Notes: generated by a model not told the origin, from the letters alone. Shown: positions 35,624 through 45,151, counted from the stretch's first letter. The stretch: 64,000 nt of DNA from CBDBDZ01 sp965204215 (GCA_965204215.1 CBDBDZ010000014.1:1240001-1304000); one strand, 5' to 3'. A program made the numbers and translations.

Positions 35624-36298
35624 ATGTACAGTTTTGAAAGTTTTAAAGCATTAAATGAAGATCGTTGCTCCATGCGCGACTTTTTGCCCACACCTGTTTC
35701 CGAGAATGATATAAGAGAAGTGTTTGAGGCGGCGCAATTTGCACCTTCAAATTGCAATACTCAACCTTGGCATGTTGCTGTAGTGTCGGGTGATAGCGCA
35801 GAAAAAGTTAAAAAAGCGTTGCTTGATACCATTCCAAAGTTACAGTTTCAAATGGATTATCCATACGATGATGGACTTTATCAAAATATCCATAAAGAAC
35901 GTCAAATTGCTGCCGCAAAGCTAATTAACCAAGCAGCAAATGTGGACAGGAATGATCCGTTAAGGCAGGTTAAGTTCTTGCAGAATAACGTGAGTTTTTA
36001 TGGTGCGCCTCACGCAGCTTTTATTTTTATGCACGATTGGTGCGGTATACGCGAAGCATCGGATGTGGGTATGTATGCCCAAAATTTATTGCTGGCAATG
36101 CGTGCCAAGAATATTGGCAGTTGTCCACAAACGCTGCTAGGTTTTAATGCCGATGCAGTGCGTGAAGTGCTGAGAATTCAGTCTGATTTGAAATTGTTAT
36201 TCGGTATCTCTTTTGGTTATTTTGATACTGACAAGCCGCTTAATCAAACGCGAACAGAACGTGCAAGTATTGATGATGCCGTAACTTTTTATCTTTAA
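35624..36298 (+). CDS. Nitroreductase-family flavoprotein
   Basis: A 224-residue FMN-dependent nitroreductase. The RCSMRDFLPTPVSENDI region near the N-terminus and AAQFAPSNCNTQPWHVAVV are family-diagnostic and bind FMN. Later, VGMYAQNLLLAMRAKNIGSCPQTLLGF fits the same fold. These enzymes reduce nitro groups, quinones or other acceptors with NAD(P)H; the natural substrate is unknown. The TAA stop lies inside the TTTAA target duplication of the MITE-1 copy that follows immediately. Confidence 0.9.
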   Translation: MYSFESFKALNEDRCSMRDFLPTPVSENDIREVFEAAQFAPSNCNTQPWHVAVVSGDSAEKVKKALLDTIPKLQFQMDYPYDDGLYQNIHKERQIAAAKLINQAANVDRNDPLRQVKFLQNNVSFYGAPHAAFIFMHDWCGIREASDVGMYAQNLLLAMRAKNIGSCPQTLLGFNADAVREVLRIQSDLKLLFGISFGYFDTDKPLNQTRTERASIDDAVTFYL

Positions 36299-36472
36299 CC
36301 CAGATTATGCATTAGAAACTTGCTACATCCAAAAATGACTTCAAAAACAACAGCTTGCTCGAAAAATAATGCTCACCATAGCCCTGCTATGTTTGTGCTT
36401 ATTTTACTTGCGTGAGCTACTGTTTTTATTGTCATTTTTGCCTTCGCTACAATTTCTAATGCATAATCTGGG
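36299..36472 (+). repeat. Complete MITE-1 copy with perfect TTTAA duplication
   Basis: 174 bp from CCCAGATTATGC to GCATAATCTGGG, with TTTAA on both sides (36294-36298 and 36473-36477). The left TTTAA includes the nitroreductase stop codon. The element fills the gap between the convergent nitroreductase and engB genes and, being a strong foldback, could act as a terminator. The 43-codon internal frame is interrupted by one TGA but otherwise kept. Confidence 0.95.
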
Positions 36473-36495
36473 TTTAAAGCACTCGCTATATTTAG

Positions 36496-37107
36496 CTAAC
36501 CAACGCTAGCTATCTGGCACAACCAGCTTTTAAGTTTTGTTTCCAGTTCATTAATTCCTGTTTTTTTTAAAGCAGAGAATCGTTGTACACTAGTGTTTTG
36601 GTCGAGTTCAGCATTGTAAAGGGAGCGTAATACTTTTAATTCAATTTGTTTTGATGCGCCTGATTTCATTTTGTCAGCTTTGGTTAACAGTAGGTGAACA
36701 GCCAGGTCAGCAGCTTTTGCCCATTGTAACAGTTGTAAATCTAATGGCTGTAATGGGTGTCTAATGTCGCTAAGTACCACGAGTCCACAAAGTGATTGCC
36801 GTTGTTGCAGATAAATTTCTAATTCTTTTTGCCAGTTTTGACGAATGCTTTTAGAGACCTTGGCATAACCGTAGCCAGGTAAATCCACCAATCTTTTATT
36901 ATCACCCACTGAAAAATGATTGATTAACTGGGTACGACCTGGAGTTTTACTGGTTCTGGCAATGCTTTGTTGGGTTAACGCATTAAGAGCGCTGGATTTG
37001 CCAGCATTAGAACGGCCAGCGAATGCAACCTCAAACCCTTCATCGGCAGGGCATTGAGTAATGGATGGAGCGCTTAGTATAAATTCGATTGTTTTAAAAT
37101 TTATCAT
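36496..37107 (-). CDS. engB: Ribosome biogenesis GTPase EngB (YihA/YsxC)
   Basis: A 203-residue P-loop GTPase needed for large ribosomal subunit assembly and cell division. G1 is in AGRSNAGKSSALNAL, G3 in LVDLPGYGYA, G4 in LLTKADK near 140 and G5 in RFSALKKTG. I chose the ATG at 37107, which overlaps the pgeF stop by 4 bp (ATGA). The alternative five codons upstream lies inside pgeF. Confidence 0.95.
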   Translation of the reverse strand: MINFKTIEFILSAPSITQCPADEGFEVAFAGRSNAGKSSALNALTQQSIARTSKTPGRTQLINHFSVGDNKRLVDLPGYGYAKVSKSIRQNWQKELEIYLQQRQSLCGLVVLSDIRHPLQPLDLQLLQWAKAADLAVHLLLTKADKMKSGASKQIELKVLRSLYNAELDQNTSVQRFSALKKTGINELETKLKSWLCQIASVG

Positions 37108-37784
37108 TTTAACATGATGCAACTGTATTGCCTGTTGTCACATTGATTGTAACGATAACTATAAAATGTTTGCGGTTGTGAATAGGTGTCTAACTGCATA
37201 TCTTCTATATTTTGAATGCCGCTATCAATTAAGCATTGGCGTCCATAAGCGGGCAAGTCAAATAGCCATAGGTCAGACTTGTAAGTTTTGGTAAAAAAAT
37301 TCTGGTTGGCAGTTTTTTTGTCGATAAATTGTTGGTAAAAATCATCACCAACTTCATAGTGTTCAGCTTGAATGCAAGGCCCAATTGCAGCCTGTATATT
37401 GTGCTTGTTACAACCCGCGTTAATTAATGCCGCTACTGTATTTTCGATGACGCCTGATAAAGCGCCGCGCCATCCAGCATGAATAGCCGCAATAACATGG
37501 TTGTTGGGGTCTGCCAATAAGACTGGTATACAATCGGCAGTGCGAATGCAGAGTATTTTATCAGCAGAGTGGGTTATTAAAGCATCGGCTTTCAGCGTTG
37601 GTAAGTCAGATTGGGCATAGCTGTCGACATCAATATAACAATTAGAATGTATTTGGTTAATGGTTATGGCTTGAGTATTTCTTCCAAAATAACTTTCTAT
37701 TGACTGGTTGCGCTGTTTGGTGAAAAATTTTGCACAAACCGTCTCGCAATTAAAAATTGCAGGAGTAATAAAAGGAGTGCTCAA
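37104..37784 (-). CDS. pgeF: Peptidoglycan editing factor PgeF (purine nucleoside phosphorylase/laccase-domain family)
   Basis: A 226-residue YfiH-type protein. The signature stretches INQIHSN, DALITHSADKILCIRTADCIPVLLAD and IAAIHAGWRGALSGVIENTV contain the conserved His and Cys zinc ligands, with a further His in the QAEHYEVGD part. It was first called a multicopper laccase. PgeF is reported to act in peptidoglycan precursor editing and the family has purine nucleoside activity. It overlaps engB by 4 bp and probably forms an operon with it. Confidence 0.9.
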   Translation of the reverse strand: MSTPFITPAIFNCETVCAKFFTKQRNQSIESYFGRNTQAITINQIHSNCYIDVDSYAQSDLPTLKADALITHSADKILCIRTADCIPVLLADPNNHVIAAIHAGWRGALSGVIENTVAALINAGCNKHNIQAAIGPCIQAEHYEVGDDFYQQFIDKKTANQNFFTKTYKSDLWLFDLPAYGRQCLIDSGIQNIEDMQLDTYSQPQTFYSYRYNQCDNRQYSCIMLK

Positions 37785-37825
37785 GTTTTTTGGTATCAGT
37801 TATTTGTTATAATAAATAATGTTTA

Positions 37826-37876
37826 TTAGTTCGGCATGAAAATACTGAGCTAATATGTGGCACAAAGAAGTGCCAC
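37826..37876. repeat. Dispersed repeat, inverted copy, with 7-bp hairpin
   Basis: The blocks TATTAGTTCGGCATGAAAAT and ATATGTGGCACAAAGAAGTG match the complement of 33819-33870. GTGGCAC (37857-37863) and GTGCCAC (37870-37876) form a perfect 7-bp hairpin. Further inverted segments follow (TTGAAATAC and GTATTTCAA near 37904-37950; CAATAAAA and TTTTATTG near 37955-37985), so most of the gap before dgkA is foldback sequence and no gene is present. Confidence 0.6.
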
Positions 37877-38061
37877 CAACGAGCGGCAGCTCGGTCGCGA
37901 ACCATTGAAATACAAGGAAATTCATATATTTTTGCTAGTATTTCAAGGGTGACCAATAAAATACGCAGGAGCGATGTTTTATTGCCAGGTTAATAATGCC
38001 ATAAAATGACGTTTACCAATTGATGACACTATACCATCTTAAATAATAGAAAAACAAACTC

Positions 38062-38427
38062 ATGAAGAATCCCAATAAAGGTTTTCAACATTTACTTGAT
38101 GCTACCAGGTTTTCACTACAAGGTCTTAAATGGGGCAGTCAAGAAACGGTTTTTAAACAATATGCCATGGTACTAATCCCTCTTACCATTGCATTGATAT
38201 TTCTACCCTTTGGCATTGTACACAAAGGCGTGCTGCTTGTTTCTCATGTCTTTGTGTTAATGGTAGAGCTAATTAACACTGCAATAGAAAAAGTGGTGGA
38301 TCGTACTGGCGAAGAATATCACGAACTTTCAGGTCAAGCTAAAGACTTGGGTTCAGCAGCAGTTATGCTTGCTATTATTATCGTTGTTATACTTTGGCTA
38401 AGTATGTTGATTCATTATTTTGCATAA
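38062..38427 (+). CDS. dgkA: Diacylglycerol kinase
   Basis: A 121-residue integral inner-membrane kinase that phosphorylates diacylglycerol left over from membrane-derived oligosaccharide and LPS synthesis. It has an N-terminal amphipathic segment, three transmembrane helices and the diagnostic VMVELINTAIEKVVDRTGEEYHELSGQAKDLGSAAV stretch, which includes the active-site Glu residues. Length matches E. coli DgkA. pgi follows after 16 bp, so the two are likely co-transcribed. Confidence 0.95.
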   Translation: MKNPNKGFQHLLDATRFSLQGLKWGSQETVFKQYAMVLIPLTIALIFLPFGIVHKGVLLVSHVFVLMVELINTAIEKVVDRTGEEYHELSGQAKDLGSAAVMLAIIIVVILWLSMLIHYFA

Positions 38428-38443
38428 GTAATTTTAACGCTAT

Positions 38444-40000
38444 ATGAATGTCACAGAACTGAAAGAATGGAAGGCTTTACAGGCTTTATCAACAAGAAAT
38501 ATAAATATTGCTGATGAATTAAATAATGATCATTCAAGGGCAATTAAGTATGAAATAAAACAGGGCAATTTGCTGTTTAATTACGCAAAAAGTTTGTTGG
38601 ATGATGAAGCGCTAAAGGCCTTACTGGCACTGGCTAAGGCAACCGATGTGGAAAATGCACGCGATGCGATGTTTGCAGGAAAACCTATTAATAATAGTGA
38701 AGATAAAGCAGTATTGCATACCGCATTGAGAAACGCAGAATGCAATTTGAATATAAATGCCAAGTCGATAGCAGAAGCTATTGAATCATCTTTGCAAAAA
38801 GCGAGAGATTTTACTGATAAATTAAGAGCAGGAGAAATTGTGGGTTATGACGGCAGTCCAATTAAAAATATAGTGAATATCGGTATTGGCGGTTCAGATT
38901 TAGGGCCTAAAATGGTGACCAGGGCATTGCAGGAATTTCATCATCCTGGTTTAAATTGCCACTTTGTGTCAAATGTGGATGGAGCTTCGATTAATCAGTT
39001 GTTAAAAACGCTTAATCCACAGACAACATTGATTATTATCCAAAGTAAAACATTTACAACTATTGAAACTTTAACCAATGCTCATGCAGGACTTGATTGG
39101 TTTGAAAATCATGGAGTGAATCGCGCTGAAGCGCTAAAGCAGTGTATTGCAGTAACGGCCAAGGTTAGCAAGGCACAAGCGTTTGGTATTGCAACGCAAA
39201 ATATTTTCGAATTTTGGGATTGGGTAGGGGGGCGCTATTCGCTGTGGTCAGTTATAGGCCTGCCTATTATGATTACTGTAGGCTATGATAATTTTATGCA
39301 GCTTTTAAAGGGTGGTTATAGCATGGATAAGCATTTTCAAACAACGCCATTAGCAAATAATATGCCAGTTATTGCCGCACTAATTGGTGTTTGGTACCGT
39401 AATTTTTTGAACTGTGAAAGTTACGCCATTTTGCCTTATTGCCAGCGCTTGGAATATTTTCCAGCCTATATCCAGCAACTGGATATGGAGAGCAATGGGA
39501 AAAGTGTTACCAAAGACAATGAAACTGTCTTATGGCAGACAGGGCCTGTTATTTGGGGACAACCAGGTACTGATGGACAACATGCGTTTCATCAACTATT
39601 GCATCAGGGCAGCAGCCTTGTGCCAGTAGATTTTATTATTGCGAATTATGATGCGCTGAGTACACCGCGGCAGCACAAATTACTGGCAGAGAATATGCTG
39701 GCGCAAAGTGCAGCACTAATGAAAGGCCGGCAAACGGATGAAGCCTTCAGATGCTATGCCGGAAACCGACCCAGTAATATATTCATTATGAAGCAATTAT
39801 CTCCTGATTGTCTGGGGCAATTAATCGCTTTTTATGAGCATAAGGTTTTTGTTCAAGGCGTTATTTGGCAAATTAATTCATTTGACCAATGGGGTGTAGA
39901 ACTTGGCAAAGAATTGGCCTCGACATTGTCGCAAAAAGATTATGTCCAGCAGCTAGATAGCGCTACAAAACATTTGCAATCTGTCTTCTTTGACGAATAG
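38444..40000 (+). CDS. pgi: Glucose-6-phosphate isomerase
   Basis: A 518-residue enzyme of glycolysis and gluconeogenesis interconverting glucose-6-phosphate and fructose-6-phosphate; somewhat shorter than the 549 of E. coli. Signature sites include VNIGIGGSDLGPKMV near 147, the loop QSKTFTTIETLTNA near 205, the catalytic Glu region in DMESNGKSV near 348 and HAFHQLLHQG near 380 with a catalytic His. GGRYSLWSVIGLP is diagnostic. It follows dgkA closely. Confidence 0.97.
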   Translation: MNVTELKEWKALQALSTRNINIADELNNDHSRAIKYEIKQGNLLFNYAKSLLDDEALKALLALAKATDVENARDAMFAGKPINNSEDKAVLHTALRNAECNLNINAKSIAEAIESSLQKARDFTDKLRAGEIVGYDGSPIKNIVNIGIGGSDLGPKMVTRALQEFHHPGLNCHFVSNVDGASINQLLKTLNPQTTLIIIQSKTFTTIETLTNAHAGLDWFENHGVNRAEALKQCIAVTAKVSKAQAFGIATQNIFEFWDWVGGRYSLWSVIGLPIMITVGYDNFMQLLKGGYSMDKHFQTTPLANNMPVIAALIGVWYRNFLNCESYAILPYCQRLEYFPAYIQQLDMESNGKSVTKDNETVLWQTGPVIWGQPGTDGQHAFHQLLHQGSSLVPVDFIIANYDALSTPRQHKLLAENMLAQSAALMKGRQTDEAFRCYAGNRPSNIFIMKQLSPDCLGQLIAFYEHKVFVQGVIWQINSFDQWGVELGKELASTLSQKDYVQQLDSATKHLQSVFFDE

Positions 40001-40120
40001 AGCACGTAAGCCAATCTAATTAATTTTAAAATTCTGTTAGGATAATTAGAACTCTTATTGTAAAATGCACGCCTTATGACATATCCACAAAAAAGCATTT
40101 ACTAGGCTTAACCTTGCTAA

Positions 40121-40142
40121 GTGTCAGGCGAAAGCCTGACAC
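40121..40142. promoter_or_regulatory. Perfect 9-bp hairpin with GAAA loop before fabB
   Basis: GTGTCAGGC (40121-40129) pairs with GCCTGACAC (40134-40142) across the tetraloop GAAA. It lies 39 bp before the fabB start and well after the pgi stop. It lacks a T-run, so it is not a classic terminator; a REP-like element or an mRNA leader structure is possible. I see no second copy in the window. Confidence 0.65.
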
Positions 40143-40181
40143 CTAATGCACAAAATATTTTATTATTTCGAGAGCTTTAAT

Positions 40182-41405
40182 ATGAGACGAGTTGTGATAA
40201 CGGGTTTAGGAATTAATTCATGTATAGGTAATACATTAGATGACGTAACTCAATCACTAAGAAACGGCACTTCAGGTATAGTGTTTAATGAAACTTACGC
40301 AGAGCTAGGTTTTCGCAGCCAAATCAGTGCTCATATTGACTTAAAACCTGCTGAACTTATCGATCGTAAAATTTACCGTTTTATGGGTGATGCAGCAGCC
40401 TTTGCCTATTTGGCAATGGGTGATGCAATCAAAGATTCAGGCTTAGAAGATGATGAAGTTTCTAACATTAAAACAGGTATTATTATGGGCAGTGGCGGCA
40501 GCAGTTGCCAAAGCCAGATAGAATGTGCTGATATTATCCGTGAAAAAGGAGTCAAACGCGCAGGGCCTTACCGAGTCACTCAAATTATGGGCAGTACCGT
40601 TTCAGCATGTCTGGCAACACCTTATAAAATTAAAGGTATTAATTACAGTATCTCGTCGGCCTGTGCCACCAGTTCACACTGTATTGGTAATGCTACGGAA
40701 TTGATTCAATCGGGCAAGCAGGATATTGTGTTTGCAGGCGGTGGTGAAGAATTGCACTGGAATTTAACAGGTTCATTTGATGCTATGGGCGCGCTTTCCA
40801 GTAAATATAATGATACTCCAGAAAAAGCATCAAGAGCTTATTGTGCTAATAGAGATGGCTTTGTTATTGGTTATGGAGCAGGTTGTGTGGTGGTGGAAGA
40901 ATACGAAAGAGCTGTGGCTAGAGGTGCAAAAATATATGCTGAGCTTATTGGTTACGGAGCTACATCCGATGGTTACGATATGGTAGCCCCATCGGGCGAA
41001 GGTGCCCAGCGTTGTATGCGTATGGCGATGCAAGGCGTTGAAGGTAAAATTGACTATATTAATGCCCATGGCACCTCTACACCGGCAGGCGATATTACTG
41101 AATTAAACAGTATTGGAGTGGTTTTTGGAGACCCCGAATTTGGCGGCGATATCCCCGCTATTAGCTCGACTAAATCGTTAACTGGACATTCACTAGGTTC
41201 TGCTGGTGTGCATGAGGCGATTTATACTTTGCTGATGATGGAGAAAAACTTTATTGCGGGGTCTGCCAATATCGAACAATTGGATGAAGGCGCTGTTAAT
41301 TACCCTATTGTTACCCAATCTGTTGAAGCAAATATAAATATAGCAATGTCCAACAGTTTTGGCTTTGGTGGTACCAATGCCTGTTTGGTCTTCAAAAAAA
41401 TCTAG
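40182..41405 (+). CDS. fabB: 3-oxoacyl-[ACP] synthase I
   Basis: A 407-residue beta-ketoacyl-ACP synthase that elongates saturated and unsaturated fatty acids. The catalytic Cys is in SISSACATSSHC near residue 163, and the two catalytic histidines are in YINAHGTSTPAGD and STKSLTGHSLGSAG. The family N-terminus MRRVVITGLG starts at 40182, so I prefer it to the upstream ATG at 40146. No fabA is nearby; the gene stands alone before pckA. Confidence 0.94.
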   Translation: MRRVVITGLGINSCIGNTLDDVTQSLRNGTSGIVFNETYAELGFRSQISAHIDLKPAELIDRKIYRFMGDAAAFAYLAMGDAIKDSGLEDDEVSNIKTGIIMGSGGSSCQSQIECADIIREKGVKRAGPYRVTQIMGSTVSACLATPYKIKGINYSISSACATSSHCIGNATELIQSGKQDIVFAGGGEELHWNLTGSFDAMGALSSKYNDTPEKASRAYCANRDGFVIGYGAGCVVVEEYERAVARGAKIYAELIGYGATSDGYDMVAPSGEGAQRCMRMAMQGVEGKIDYINAHGTSTPAGDITELNSIGVVFGDPEFGGDIPAISSTKSLTGHSLGSAGVHEAIYTLLMMEKNFIAGSANIEQLDEGAVNYPIVTQSVEANINIAMSNSFGFGGTNACLVFKKI

Positions 41406-41419
41406 TCGTTACAATATAG

Positions 41420-42946
41420 ATGTTACAACATATAAATTTAACTGCAGAGCAGTTAATTGAATCTGCATTAACCAGAGGTGAGGGTAAACTCACTAATACA
41501 GGAGCGCTTTTAACCACGACTGGTATTAAAACGGGGCGCTCACCAGGAGATAGATTTATTGTAGAGGATGATAGCAGCAAAGAAACCATTGACTGGGGCA
41601 ATGTTAATCGATCCATAGATGAGAATATTTTTAATGCGCTTTGGGAGCGCGTTAGCCAACATGTCAGTAATTGTGAATCCTTTGTTGGGGAATACCATGT
41701 CGGTGCGGCTGATAACTATACTATCCCTGTCCGCGTTACAACAGTAACCGCATGGCATGCGCTTTTTGCTCAAAATATGTTTATCACGCCAGAACAATAT
41801 AATCCTGATGCCAAAGAAGAGTGGCAAGTACTACACGCCGCTGATTTTGTTTGTGAACCAAAACGCGATGGTACTTTTTCTGACGGAGCTGTCATTATAA
41901 GCTTTGCTCAGCACAAAGTATTACTGGCAGGAATGCGTTATGCTGGAGAAATGAAAAAAGCCTTGTTTTCAGTGCAAAATTTTTTATTGCCAACATTTGG
42001 TATCATGCCAATGCATTGTGCTGCTAATGTAGGAGAAGCAGGTGACACCAGTTTGTTCTTTGGGTTATCAGGAACGGGTAAAACTACACTTTCAGCAGAT
42101 ACACAACGCTATTTAATTGGTGATGATGAACACGGCTGGGGCGATCATGTAGTGTTTAATATTGAAGGCGGCTGTTACGCCAAGACCATTAATTTAAGTC
42201 GTGAAAATGAACCGGTAATATGGGATGCCATTCGCCGTGGCGCTATTGTTGAAAATGTGGTCTGCGATGCCAATGGAGAAGTCGATTATGAAAATACCTC
42301 ACTTACTGAAAATGGTCGCTGTTCATACCCGCTCACGCATGTTGAAAAACGTGTTATGGCCAATTTGGCGGGAGAACCGAATAATGTAATTTTTCTTACC
42401 TGTGATATTTCAGGTGTCTTGCCACCTGTTGCTATTTTGTCTAAAGAAGCCGCAGCCTATCATTTTTTAAGCGGTTATACAGCGCGTGTTGGTTCCACTG
42501 AAATGGGTGGCGATAAAGGCATTACCCCTGCCTTTTCCAGCTGTTTTGGAGCGCCTTTTATGCCTAGACCAGCACATGTATATGCTGAACTATTGATGCA
42601 GCGCATTGAAAAGTTTGGCAGTAAAGTTTACCTGGTTAACACTGGCTGGACAGGTGGCAGTGGTGATGATGGTAAACGCTTCCCGATCAAAGTAACGCGA
42701 GCTATTATTCATGCTATTCAATCAGGGACATTAGAAACTACTGAAACAGAGCACCTGGATACTTTAAACCTTGATATTCCGCGCCTTATTCCCAATGTTG
42801 ATAGCAGTTATCTCAACCCAAGGAATGCATGGAAAGACATAGGCGCATATGATGAACAAGCATTAAAATTAGCAATGTTGTTTGCAGATAATATGAAGCA
42901 GTTTGATGTTTCAGATGCGATTATTGCTGCTGGCGTAAAATGCTAA
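41420..42946 (+). CDS. pckA: Phosphoenolpyruvate carboxykinase (ATP)
   Basis: A 508-residue enzyme that converts oxaloacetate and ATP to phosphoenolpyruvate, the entry step of gluconeogenesis. The P-loop GLSGTGKTTLSAD near residue 215 and the divalent metal site DDEHGWG just after it mark the ATP-type PckA. RSPGDRFIVED in the N-terminus contributes to the oxaloacetate site. The start is 14 bp after the fabB stop. Gluconeogenesis fits an organism that also burns methylated amines and acyl-CoAs. Confidence 0.97.
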   Translation: MLQHINLTAEQLIESALTRGEGKLTNTGALLTTTGIKTGRSPGDRFIVEDDSSKETIDWGNVNRSIDENIFNALWERVSQHVSNCESFVGEYHVGAADNYTIPVRVTTVTAWHALFAQNMFITPEQYNPDAKEEWQVLHAADFVCEPKRDGTFSDGAVIISFAQHKVLLAGMRYAGEMKKALFSVQNFLLPTFGIMPMHCAANVGEAGDTSLFFGLSGTGKTTLSADTQRYLIGDDEHGWGDHVVFNIEGGCYAKTINLSRENEPVIWDAIRRGAIVENVVCDANGEVDYENTSLTENGRCSYPLTHVEKRVMANLAGEPNNVIFLTCDISGVLPPVAILSKEAAAYHFLSGYTARVGSTEMGGDKGITPAFSSCFGAPFMPRPAHVYAELLMQRIEKFGSKVYLVNTGWTGGSGDDGKRFPIKVTRAIIHAIQSGTLETTETEHLDTLNLDIPRLIPNVDSSYLNPRNAWKDIGAYDEQALKLAMLFADNMKQFDVSDAIIAAGVKC

Positions 42947-42962
42947 AGGTTTAGGATTACCA

Positions 42963-44564
42963 GTGACGAACTATACGCTGGAATCTAATGCTGATTACTT
43001 AAAACGTCATACGTCACTGTTTCAAGGCAGTTTGCGTGGTATTGAACGCGAGTGCTTGCGTGTAACACCTAAGGCTATATTAGCAACTACAGTGCATCCT
43101 GAAGGTGTCGGTTCGGCGTTAACTCATCCTTTAATAACTACGGATTTTTCCGAAGCGTTGCTGGAATTTATTACGGCTCCACATGCGTCAATTGATGCCA
43201 TGCTAGAGCAGTTAGAACAAATTCATTGTTTTACCGCGCAATATATAGACGATGAATTGTTTTGGTCTTCAAGTATGCCGTGTCAGTTGCCTGAAGACTC
43301 TAAAATTCCTATCGCTCAATACGGCTTATCGAATGTAGGTAAGATGAAAAGTGTTTATCGCAAAGGGTTGTCGAATCGCTATGGCAGATCGATGCAGACC
43401 GTTTCAGGAATCCATTTTAACTTTTCTATACCCGCTGCAGTGTGGTCAGAATTACGTTGGAAAGAGCACAGTTTTTTATCATTGCAAGACTATACCACCG
43501 ATGGGTATTTTCGATTAATACGCAATTTTAAGCGTTGGTATTGGCTGCTGATTTATTTGTTTGGTAGTGCGCCTGCTGTTAGCCAATCATTCTTACAAGG
43601 CAAAGAGCATAATTTACAACCGTTGGAAAATATCCCTGAAACCAGTGGTTTTATTTATGGTACATCGTTGCGATTGGGTAATTTAGGCTATCAAAGTAGC
43701 GTACAAGATAAATTAAATATTAATTATAACGATTTACAAGGTTATGTCTCCCAGTTGTTAGAAGCGCTTAATCAACCTTATAAGGGGTACGAAACCATTA
43801 ATGTTGATAAACAGTGGCAACAGCTCAGCACAGCTATTTTGCAAATAGAGAATGAATTTTATTCAGTGATTCGTCCTAAGCAAACAGCAAGAAGTGGCGA
43901 AACGCAGCTTAAAGCGTTGTGGAACAGGGGGGTTGAGTATATTGAAGTGCGTTGTATGGATATTAACCCTTTTGAGCCATTGGGTATTAATGCCAGCCAG
44001 GTTGCGTTTTTAGAAACTTTTTTGCTAACCTGTATGCTGGAAGACAGTCCTGCAATGACTGCGCAGGAATCTCAATTAACCTTAGAGAATCAAAAGGCAG
44101 TGGTTGAGTCTGGCAGAAAGCCCGGTTTAATGTTAAAGCAAATAGATACAAAAACAGATAGTATTTCGAACCTATCTTTAACTCAGTGGTCAAAACAATT
44201 GTTTGCCAAAATGCAAATAGCGGCACAGTTATTAGATAATAGTTATGTGACACAACGCTATCAGCAAGGTATTAAGCGATACGAACCTATGCTTGAAGAC
44301 CCTGATAAAACATTGTCGGGTCAAATTATTCAGTCAATGCAAAGAGAACAAAGTAGTCATTTGCAGTGGGTCAGCAGGCAATCTGACTATTTTACACAGC
44401 AATTTAAGTCAACCGCCTTAGATGCCGACATTAAAAAGCATTTTGAAGTGCTGACAGCAAAATCCAGAGAAGAACAGAATATTTTAGAGCAAAATAATAC
44501 AGTTGAATTTTCACATTTTATTGAAGACTATTATCAGCAATATGATCTCGCTAATTTTCAGTAA
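42963..44564 (+). CDS. gshA: Glutamate-cysteine ligase
   Basis: First enzyme of glutathione synthesis, 533 residues, starting with GTG at 42963, 16 bp after pckA. RGIERECLRVTP near residue 27 is the conserved N-terminal ATP/glutamate-binding part, and the VSGIHFNFSIP segment near 145 is also typical of the gammaproteobacterial GshA class. Glutathione is needed by FrmA and FrmB elsewhere in this window. The C-terminal end overlaps dsbB by 26 bp, in a different frame. Confidence 0.95.
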   Translation: MTNYTLESNADYLKRHTSLFQGSLRGIERECLRVTPKAILATTVHPEGVGSALTHPLITTDFSEALLEFITAPHASIDAMLEQLEQIHCFTAQYIDDELFWSSSMPCQLPEDSKIPIAQYGLSNVGKMKSVYRKGLSNRYGRSMQTVSGIHFNFSIPAAVWSELRWKEHSFLSLQDYTTDGYFRLIRNFKRWYWLLIYLFGSAPAVSQSFLQGKEHNLQPLENIPETSGFIYGTSLRLGNLGYQSSVQDKLNINYNDLQGYVSQLLEALNQPYKGYETINVDKQWQQLSTAILQIENEFYSVIRPKQTARSGETQLKALWNRGVEYIEVRCMDINPFEPLGINASQVAFLETFLLTCMLEDSPAMTAQESQLTLENQKAVVESGRKPGLMLKQIDTKTDSISNLSLTQWSKQLFAKMQIAAQLLDNSYVTQRYQQGIKRYEPMLEDPDKTLSGQIIQSMQREQSSHLQWVSRQSDYFTQQFKSTALDADIKKHFEVLTAKSREEQNILEQNNTVEFSHFIEDYYQQYDLANFQ

Positions 44565-45087
44565 GTTCATCAACCAAGCAAAACCCTGGTTAATTTTTAA
44601 CTATGTGATAGTGTTATGGGCTACAGCAATGATTTTAGTTGCATGGTTATATTTTCAACTGTATTTGGGATTGCAGCCTTGTCCTATGTGCATTAATCAG
44701 CGAATTTTTGCTATTTTAGCTGCTTGCTGCAGTATTATCGTCATACTGCATCAATCAGCGACAACATTGCGTGTGATGCTCTATCAATTAGTAGGTTTGC
44801 TTTTTGCGTTTGGTGGGTTGGTAGTTGCAGGGAGACAGATATGGCTACAGCTATTACCGCCCGAACAAGTGCCTGCCTGTGGGCCTGCCTTTAATTTTGT
44901 GATAGAAACCTTTCCACTTTCTGAAGCGCTAACGGCGTTATTTTTAGGCGATGGCAACTGTGCAGAAGTCAAGTGGCAATTACTAGGTATCAGTATTCCG
45001 GGTTGGGCAGCGGTAGCATTCGTAGTATTGGTTGTTTTTACATTTTCAGCAATTTTTTCATTGAAAAAAAGACGTCTCAACACATAA
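44539..45087 (+). CDS. dsbB: Disulfide bond formation protein B
   Basis: A 182-residue inner-membrane quinone-linked oxidase that re-oxidises DsbA. Four transmembrane helices are visible. The first periplasmic pair is CPMC (near residue 38), and the second pair lies in VPACGPAF and DGNCAEVKW. The ATG at 44539 is chosen because an earlier start at 44503 only adds gshA overlap; the overlap remains 26 bp, so translation may be coupled. Confidence 0.93.
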   Translation, partial: NMISLIFSKFINQAKPWLIFNYVIVLWATAMILVAWLYFQLYLGLQPCPMCINQRIFAILAACCSIIVILHQSATTLRVMLYQLVGLLFAFGGLVVAGRQIWLQLLPPEQVPACGPAFNFVIETFPLSEALTALFLGDGNCAEVKWQLLGISIPGWAAVAFVVLVVFTFSAIFSLKKRRLNT

Positions 45088-45128
45088 AGGGTGTTTATCT
45101 GGCTCTGCACTCTAGCGCTAAAAGATGG

Positions 45129-45151
45129 CATACTTAAGTATGACTCTTTTT
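45129..45151 (+). terminator. Weak hairpin and T-run after dsbB
   Basis: CATAC (45129-45133) pairs with GTATG (45138-45142) across TTAA, giving a short palindrome, then ACTCTTTTT follows. It lies 41 bp after the dsbB stop and before hslV. The stem is short and A/T-rich, so termination would be weak. Confidence 0.4.
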
